64,000 nucleotides of DNA from Salvelinus alpinus (taxonomy: Eukaryota; Chordata; Actinopteri; Salmoniformes; Salmonidae), in NCBI RefSeq assembly GCF_045679555.1, contig NC_092093.1, positions 62,719,390-62,783,389 on the forward strand, in the 5' to 3' direction. This document shows, in pieces, positions 39,608-64,000 of the stretch. The position numbers were made by a program, and so were the translations under genes. Every line of letters starts with the position of its first letter. Positions within the stretch are counted from its first letter, which is position 1. A model generated the notes under the pieces. That model made no database searches. It was not told where the DNA came from and worked only from the letters and a program-made list of their open reading frames with translations.

Positions 39608-41133
39608 TCTAATCATTTAGATCGGGTAAAGTTATCAGACAGTTATTCTTTCAAGGAGTGGTATATCACAGTTGTAATTTATTGTTTATGGTGTTGAAAG
39701 TCCATAGAAAACCACAGATTGGCATGAAGGATTGGATTCAAATTTTATTGACGGTTCATTTCCTGATAAAAAACAGTCATGTTTATTGTTCAAGTCTAGA
39801 CAAATTAAACGTGTGGGCTTATTACATCTGAACATGTTATATAAGGAATGCCACTTTTTGCCAATAGTCAGTCGCTCTTATCTGTATCATCAATTAGCGC
39901 TAGCGACTCCTCTGGTTCCCTAAAGGCTGTCACAGACAAAGGAGGGGGTGGGAGGTGTGGGGGAATTGCAACAAGATACTTGTAGCTGCTTGGAGAATCA
40001 GCAGGTATGCAGCTAACCTGTCCCTGGACTCCATGCTCTATACTCCGCGCCCCCTGGGCTTGCCGGGTGCCTGATGCAGCTGAGCATATCTGCCTAGGGA
40101 CCAATATGTGTGTGCTATAAAGGAACTGTTGGAGGAATTAATTAACAAATGTTTTCCTACCCTTTCCCACAGACAGTCACACTCATGGGAGTGTGTACAC
40201 ATACACACACATGCATGCACACACTTATGTAATTTTAGAGTGATCAAGTGGTTTGTTGAAAACATTTAGTAAAAAATATCAAATAAACACCAACCTCAAC
40301 TACACTTTTTGAAATGTGTATGAAAAATGCAGTTTATTAATCACCACAGCTAGGCCCAGTCATTCTGACCCGTTAGAACGTCACCAGTCGATATCTAGTC
40401 TAATCTAATGGGTCTGGATTGGCTTGTCCTTTGCTAAGGTTGATATGGGGTTCTACTATCATGTGCCTAGTCTTCGCTGAGGGTGAGTGACTGGCTGGTG
40501 GAGTGATGTGGCACACTGTTGCTTCAGTTGCCTGGAAAAGACGCAGAACCTCCCAAGGAGTGTGATTGTGTGGAATTGCATTGAGAGTGCCGTAGAAGAG
40601 AGGGAGGGAGGGATGTAGTGGAGGAGAGGCCAGAGGGGTACTCATTATGCCCCTCAACTGGCATTCAGCCTGACTGTTGCCATGGTACACCTCAGCCACC
40701 AGTTCTCCTGCATAAGACAGAAAAAAAAGTTGAGTAAGAATGTATGTAGAGGTGGTTCTTAGAACAGTGTTTTCAGGGGAGAATTCTGGAATGGAATGGT
40801 TTGTTCCTTGACTTCATGGAAAGAAGGTATTATTTAGGTCTAGCCTACTACTCACACGACATGACAATAGAGACCTACTGGACAATAGCCACTGTCTGCA
40901 GGTAATAGGTGTTAGTAATGGATATAGGTCAGCCTGACATTGATGCAGGACAGGCGGAGTATGAGTTCTGTTCTCTCTCTCTCTTGCAGATACATCTGTG
41001 GGAAGTTCTCCTTCCTACTGCGTCAGTTGAAATGGCGTGGAAACCATGTTGATTCAACCAGTGTGTGCCCAGTGGGTGGTTGCCAGTCTGTTTAGCTAAT
41101 ATTCCACTCCATTCCTTGTATTCCATGTTATGT
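39608..41133. other. Spacer between dnajc5b and pde7a
   Basis: A MITE remnant (see 6441-6695) sits at about 41030-41080. A minus-strand open frame at 40705-40397 follows an acceptor-like TTATGCAG but encodes nothing recognisable. No gene is supported. Confidence 0.4.
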
Positions 41134-41322
41134 CAGTGCTAGAGGCGTAACTAAAGACACGCTGATTCGAATGCAGGCTGTATCACAACCGGATGTGATT
41201 GGGGCTACCATAGGGCGGCGCACAATTGGCCCAGCGTAGTCCGGGTTTGGCTGATGTAGGCCGTCATTGTAAATAAGAATGTGTTCTTAATCGACTTGAC
41301 TAGTTAAATAAAGGTTACATGT
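41134..41322 (+). mobile_element. tRNA-derived SINE, 5'-truncated
   Basis: gcggcgcacaattggcccag, gtaggccgtcattgtaaata and ctagttaaataaaggttaca are the body and tail of a common salmonid SINE. Only the end of the tRNA-like head (gctagaggcgtaactaaag) remains. Confidence 0.85.
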
Positions 41323-42723
41323 GCCAAAGTATGCATAGCTAGCCAGGCTATCAATGAAGGTAGGGTGGTCAGTAAAGATCGATACAAGTCATTTCAGATG
41401 TAAGTAGCCTCTTCTTGACTTGTATTATATTAGTCTGAGCTATCAGACACCCTTTAGCTTTTATAAACAGATCATTAAAAAACATTACTTTTGTATACTG
41501 GAAGTGTATTCCACTAAATTCCACCATAGCCTCACATTGAAAACTGGAGTCCCACTTCTCAAGTACGCTACAACTGGATGACTCACGCAAGAAAGGTAAT
41601 CACATGCAATGATGTGGACTGCTCTAGGGCAAACCCCATTGTGCTGGAATACCCTTGTGGAGATCCGCGCCGTCCGTGAACGACTGCTCAAATCAGTATC
41701 GGGGATCGCCCTGGACGTCTAGCCAATAGCGTAGCTTGTTGCAAACGAAGTCTATGCCATTGTCCAATCACTATAGATGTGACATTAGTAGCCATGCTGC
41801 AATTGGATAAATTGCACAAGGGCGTTATGCGGTCGCTCGAACGGTTCCATCTCTGGCAGGTGGTGTGTTCGAGAGCAGACTAACGTAAAAAAAAAAAAAA
41901 AGGAAGATAGCTAGCTAGGTAGTTAAAGGAGATACATTTACCTTGATTCACATTTTTGCTTTTTCGTTGCACTTAATATTGTTTGCCGGACGCCGACATT
42001 TGCGTGAGATTGACGTCGGGTTTCCCCTTGAGCCAGCCACTTTCTGTTGAAATTACACAGTGCTGCATTGAGTGAGACAGAAGTGTGGTCAATTACGGGT
42101 ACTATTTATACTTGTATTGTGAAAAAAGACCGAATACATATTGATAATGTTTCTTCTGGCACGTTAAATGAATATCACCAAACCACTGTAAAGGCAACTT
42201 CTCCAATATTTACCTCGTAGGATTCCTTTCACTTCATCCACCAGTGCTGTATATCGGTAGCTGTCGTGTTTTGAGGGGTCGTTCGTTCCTTTTGTTTAGA
42301 TTTTGAGACGTATCACGATGGATCACGTCTGAGAGGAGTTTTGGACAAAAAATGAGTACGCGTTTTTATAAAGATGCAGAAAATATAGAGGCCTCGTCTT
42401 TTGAGGGCCCAAATCTGTGTGGAATAAGGAGCGAATGAGCAGCATGAAAATAATCCGAATAGAATGGGACCAAATGAGACGAGAAACATAGACAATGTAT
42501 CAATGACGGCGATTTTGTCAAGTTTAAAGTCGCCTAGAACAAGAACAAGTAGCCTACCTTACTGCTGAAGCATTACAACTGATCCCCCCACAAAGGAGGG
42601 ATACCGCTCTGCAATCAACCCTATTCGTTTCCTGCATTTCATTTTCCATTCTATCAATTCATTTCTGTTTATTACATTTTTTAAATTTGAATTTTGATCT
42701 GGATCCAGCTCTGACTTTGTTCA
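41323..42723. other. pde7a upstream and 5' UTR region
   Basis: Contains CpG-bearing stretches (41660-41870, 41985-42025, 42230-42320) in an otherwise AT-rich context, suggesting a promoter zone for the PDE7A1 form. No TATA box is evident and the transcription start cannot be fixed. Confidence 0.4.
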
Positions 42724-60265
<17,542 letters not shown>

Positions 60266-60390
60266 TAGACCTGCCCACAGTCCCCATATTCAGAATGAAC
60301 AGGCATCATCAGGCTTCTAGATTGCATCAATGAAAGGAAACAATTTCTCAAAGAATTTTCTGCCACATTATATAACTTGAGTAACAAAAC

Positions 60391-60391
60391 G

Positions 60392-60461
<70 letters not shown>
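60391..60461. repeat. (GT)n microsatellite
   Basis: About 70 bp of GT followed by a short GA run, 190 bp into pde7a intron 2. Confidence 0.95.
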
Positions 60462-60470
<9 letters not shown>

Positions 60471-60483
60471 AACGGACGTATAT

Positions 60484-60810
60484 GTGGATTTTTCCGATTT
60501 TATTGGGATCTCCATTAGCTAGTCTGACATAACGATAAAGACATTACAGACAAAAATACTTAAACAATTTACATAAAATGTAAAAGCATGAACATAGACA
60601 TTACAGACCTATATGCATACATACATACATTACTACATACAGTATACATAACTAGGTCAGACAGAGGAGTGGTTTTTTATTTGTTTTTTAAAGCTAATTT
60701 TGCTGTTTGCTCGAGTAATTTGAGATGGAAGGGAGTTCCTTTTGATCATGGCTCTATATAATACTGTGTGTTGCCTTGAATTAAATTTCTATGGCAACGA
60801 ATTCTTCAGA
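60484..60810. mobile_element. Degenerate salmonid interspersed repeat
   Basis: gattttattgggatctccat, gagatggaagggagttcctt and ggctctatataatactgtg match the start and middle of a high-copy salmonid repeat, probably the antisense 3' end of a LINE. Confidence 0.6.
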
Positions 60811-61765
60811 ACTAACCTGCTCCGGGGCAGGCTAACTCGGGGCTAACTCCATTTATCATGAATGAAGTCTCTGAGCCGTGAGTTGAGGACCAATTAGGTA
60901 ATTTTCCTCCCTCTCGCAAAGATTCTGTCATCATCTCCTTCATTTGAAGAAGATGACTGATTAAATATTTGATGAATCAAATGTTTTTTTTAATCTTAAA
61001 TGATTTTAAACTACCTATCATATTACACATGAGTAATCAGAATGAATTAGAAACTTCCTGCACAGTAAGACTTTATGCTTAATATAATTATGGGTGGGAA
61101 AATAATCTATTGTGCACACCAAAGACTGCATCAACAATAAGTAATAAAGTAAAGACGGCCCTTCTAAAATCCTATTTCACACCATAGCCTGCTAAATTTG
61201 CAAGATAACTTTCTTTTTTGTTGTTTTTGGCACAAATTAAAATGTCATCGACTCGCACATGGATTGATGTTTCAGCATTGTCTCGGAGAAGAGTTCGGCG
61301 TTTGACTAACCGTGTGCGACATGCACATGCAGTTACAAGCCTGCTAGAGTTGGCGTCAGGTGGATGAGCGATATCCACCGCCGTAGTATGGTTGAAGCCT
61401 GAGCTGGAATGTGAAGCTAACTGAAGCTGGCTAGCTTTAGAAAATCCTGAGTAGATCTAGCGTTCTTCGTAGTATAACCCTCAGGTCAATCCCTGGTCCC
61501 TTTGATAATCTCACCATCACATAAGGCTTAAGTCATGAATGCGTCCGTCCAGGTCAGCTGTCGGTCCACAGTATTAAGCCTTTCTGTGATTTTGTATCAG
61601 ATTTTCTGAGGCAGAGATCTAATTTTGTGTTCTGCTGGGCCCATAGGCCTCTGGAATGTTCTAGGCCTTCTGTATGGATGCCAGGAGTCCACTCTACTTA
61701 GACCAGTGTGGGTGCTTGTCTGTGTGGTTGTTGTTTGTAACAGTCTCTCCTGTCTTGTTGGTATG
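60811..61765. other. pde7a intron 2, no recognised features
   Basis: AT-rich intronic sequence. No exon resembling the next PDE7A coding segment (VRVRSRAGFESER-type) is found. Confidence 0.45.
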
Positions 61766-62259
61766 TACACTGAGTACCATGAGACTGGCTAGCTGAAAGC
61801 TATGATCCCTTACTGATGTCACTTGTTAAATCCACTTCAATCAGTTTAGATGAAAGGGAGAAGACAGGTTAAAGAAGGATTTTTAAGCCTTGAGACAATT
61901 GACACATGGATTGTGTATGTGCGCCATTCAGAGGGTGAATGGGCAAGACAAATAACTTAAGTGCCTTTGAACTGGGTATCGTACTAGGTGCCTGGAACCG
62001 GTTTGAGTGTGTAAAGAACTGCAATGCTGCTGGGTTTTTCAAGCTCGTGTGTATCAAGAATGGTCCACCAACCAAAGGACATCTAGCCAACTTGACACAA
62101 CTGTGGGAAGCATTGGAGTCAACATGGGCCAGCATCCCTGTGAAATGCTTTCGACACCTTGTAGCGTTCATGCCCCGACGAGTAGAGGCTGTTCTAAGGG
62201 CAAAAGGTGGGGCAACAACATTTCTAGGAAGGTGTTCTTAATGTTTTGTACACTGTGTA
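61766..62259 (+). mobile_element. Tc1-like remnant, internally deleted
   Basis: Ends TACACTGAGTA and TACACTGTGTA with aaggtgttcttaatgttttg before the right end. The interior keeps the C-terminal coding debris (ggacatctagccaacttgac, gcattggagtcaacatggg) of a third Tc1 family. No open transposase remains. Confidence 0.75.
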
Positions 62260-62535
62260 TGTTGGTTATGTTATCTGCACTGCCACACAACAATTGGGGA
62301 TAACGTTTATGGAATTGAATTTGATTTAGCCCTGCCTACTACAGGGAGTCCCAGTCTAGTTGACCAGATCATACCAAAACAGAGTAGACTCATGTTGGGA
62401 CACATGGACTGTTCGGTTCAATGATATATATTATTTATATGTTTTATATATATTATTTATATGTTTTATATATATATTATTTATATATTATATTATTTAT
62501 TTATTTATATATATATCAGCAATCCAGGGTTTATA
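62260..62535. other. Intronic spacer with AT-rich repeat
   Basis: 62423-62515 is a degenerate tatatattatttatatgttt simple repeat. Nothing else is seen. Confidence 0.6.
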
Positions 62536-62537
62536 TA

Positions 62538-63979
62538 CAGTTGAAGTCGGAAGTTTACATACGTTTTTCAACCACTCCACAAATTTCTTGTTAACAAACT
62601 ATAGTTTTGGCAAGTCGGTTAGGACATCTACTTTGTGCATGATACAAGTAATTTTTCCAGCAATTGTTTACAGACAGACATCATTTGAGTCAATTGGAGG
62701 TGTACCTGTGGATGTATTTCAAGGCCTACCTTCAAACACAGTGCCTCTTTGCTTGACATCATGGGAAAATCAAAAGAAATCAGCCAAGACATCAGAAAAA
62801 CAATTGTAGACCTCAGCAAGTCTGGTTCATCCTTGGGAGCAATTTCCAAATGCGTGAAGGTACCATGTTCATCTGTACAAACAATAGTATGCAAGTATAA
62901 ACACCATAGTACCACGCATAGTACCACGCATCCCTCTCCTAGAGATGAACGTACTTTTGTGCGAAAAGTGCAAATCAATTCCAGAACAACAGCAAAGGAA
63001 CTTTTGTACCTGTTTCCTCCAGCATCTTCACAAGGATCTATATCCACAGTAAAACAAGTCCTATATCGACATAACCTGAAAGGCCGCTCAGCAGGATGAA
63101 GCCACTGCTCCAAAACCACCATAAAAAGCCACTTTGCAACTGCACATGGGGACAAAGATTGTACTTTTTTAGAAATGTCCTCTGGTCTGATGAAACAAAA
63201 ATAGAACTGTTTGGCCATAATGACCATCATTATGTTTGGAGGAAAAAGGGGGAGGCTTGCAAGCCGAAGAACACCATCCCAACCGTGAAGCACGAGGGTG
63301 GCAGCATCATGTTGTGGGGGTGCTTTGCTGCAGGAGGGACTGGTGCACTTCACAAAATAAATGGCATCAGGAGGTAGGAAAATTATGTGGAGATATTGAA
63401 GCAACATCTCAAGACATCAGTCAGGAAGTTAAAGCTTGGTTGCAAATGGGTCTTCCAAATGGACAATGACCTCAAGCATACCTCCAAAGTTGTGGCAAAA
63501 TTACTTAAGGACATCAAAGTAAAGGTACTGGAGTGGCCATCAAAGCCCTGACCTCAATCCTATAGAACATTTGTGGGCAGAACTGAAAAAGCGTGTGCGA
63601 GCAAGGAGGCCTACAAACCTGACTCAGTTACACCATCTCTGTCAGGAGGAATGGGCCAAAATTCACCCAATTTATTGTGGGAAGCTTGTGGAAGGCTACC
63701 CGAAACGTTTGACCCAAGTTAAAAAATGTAAAGGCAATGCTACCAAATACTAATCGAGTGTATGTAAACTTCTGACCCACTGGGAATGTGATGAAAGAAA
63801 TAAAAGCTGACATAAATCATTCTCTCTACTATTATTCTGACATTTCACAGTCTTAAAATAAAGTGGTGATCCTAACTGACCTAAGCCAGGGCATTTTTAC
63901 GAGGATTAAATGTCAGGAATTGTGAAACTGAGTTTAAATGTATTTGGCTAAGGTGTATGTAAACTTCTGACTTCAACTG
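62538..63979 (+). mobile_element. Second Sleeping Beauty-type Tc1 element
   Basis: The left end CAGTTGAAGTCGGAAGTTTA follows TA. The right end TGACTTCAACTG is followed by TG rather than TA, a decayed target site. The left arm lacks the spacer and inner repeat present in the copy at 57574, so it is shorter (1442 bp). Confidence 0.93.
62761..63753 (+). pseudogene. Sleeping Beauty-type transposase, second inactive copy
   Basis: Keeps the ATG ([20 protein letters not shown]) and the DNA-binding domain, but frameshifts near 62920 (duplicated agtaccacgcat), near 63000 and near 63099 break the frame. The catalytic region ([20 protein letters not shown]) and the second Asp block (QMDNDLKHTSK near 63460) survive in separate phases, followed by [20 protein letters not shown] to the normal end GNATKY. 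Confidence 0.92.
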
Positions 63980-64000
63980 TGTATATATATATATATATCT

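Noticed and set aside
40397-40705. Minus-strand open frame of about 100 codons after an acceptor-like TTATGCAG
   Set aside because: No ATG, no recognisable motif and no upstream exon. A frame at 41587-41691 ending in a GTGAGT donor starts with TTG and also has no family match.

Overview
This window is vertebrate nuclear DNA, almost certainly from a salmonid fish (trout, salmon or char group; the species cannot be told). The evidence is spliced genes, vertebrate tRNA genes, long CA/GA microsatellites, and a dense set of repeats I recognise as salmonid: Sleeping Beauty-type Tc1 elements, an L2/RSg-1-like LINE with a TTTGA tail, tRNA-derived SINEs, and many hAT and TTAA-type MITEs. Most of the sequence is transposon or repeat.

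Four host loci lie in the order known from other vertebrates: crh (+, CDS 7546-8049), a trim55/MuRF2 locus (-, exons 18260-13204), dnajc5b (-, four coding exons 38292-34117) and the first two coding exons of pde7a (+, 42724-42861 and 60140-60200; the rest lies beyond the window). This matches the human CRH-TRIM55-DNAJC5B-PDE7A block in order and relative orientation. crh looks intact: TATA box, 5'-UTR intron, signal peptide, dibasic site and amidation signal are all visible. dnajc5b reconstructs to an uninterrupted 194-codon cysteine-string protein. pde7a starts with the PDE7A1 N-terminus, including both RRGAIS motifs. The trim55 copy looks decayed: no usable start codon, two lost RING zinc ligands, a frameshifting deletion in the coiled-coil exon and a missing splice acceptor.

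Layout: 1-3390 LINE; 3391-4990 minisatellite; 5-9 kb crh; 9.5-13.2 kb repeats; 13.2-18.3 kb trim55 pseudogene carrying MITEs and a SINE; 18.6-26.4 kb nested repeats; 26.6-27.1 kb two duplicated tRNA-Ala(AGC) genes; 27.3-32.7 kb tandem repeats, a SINE, hAT transposase debris, a hAT MITE with perfect target duplication and a Tc1; 33.2 kb an intron-bearing tRNA-Tyr(GTA); 34.1-38.3 kb dnajc5b; 42.7 kb to the end pde7a exon 1, a 17.3 kb intron full of minisatellites, hAT, Tc1, TTAA elements and LINE pieces, exon 2 at 60.1 kb, then two more Tc1 remnants.

I found no operon, CRISPR array or convincing new biological system. The most interesting observations are the decay of trim55 inside an otherwise conserved block, repeats lying directly against all three dnajc5b splice donors, an inverted repeat bracketing the last dnajc5b exon, two related TTAA elements inserted 19 bp apart in one Tc1, and the tRNA-Ala duplication. 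Named repeat families and orthologues are recalled from knowledge of the families; no search was run.
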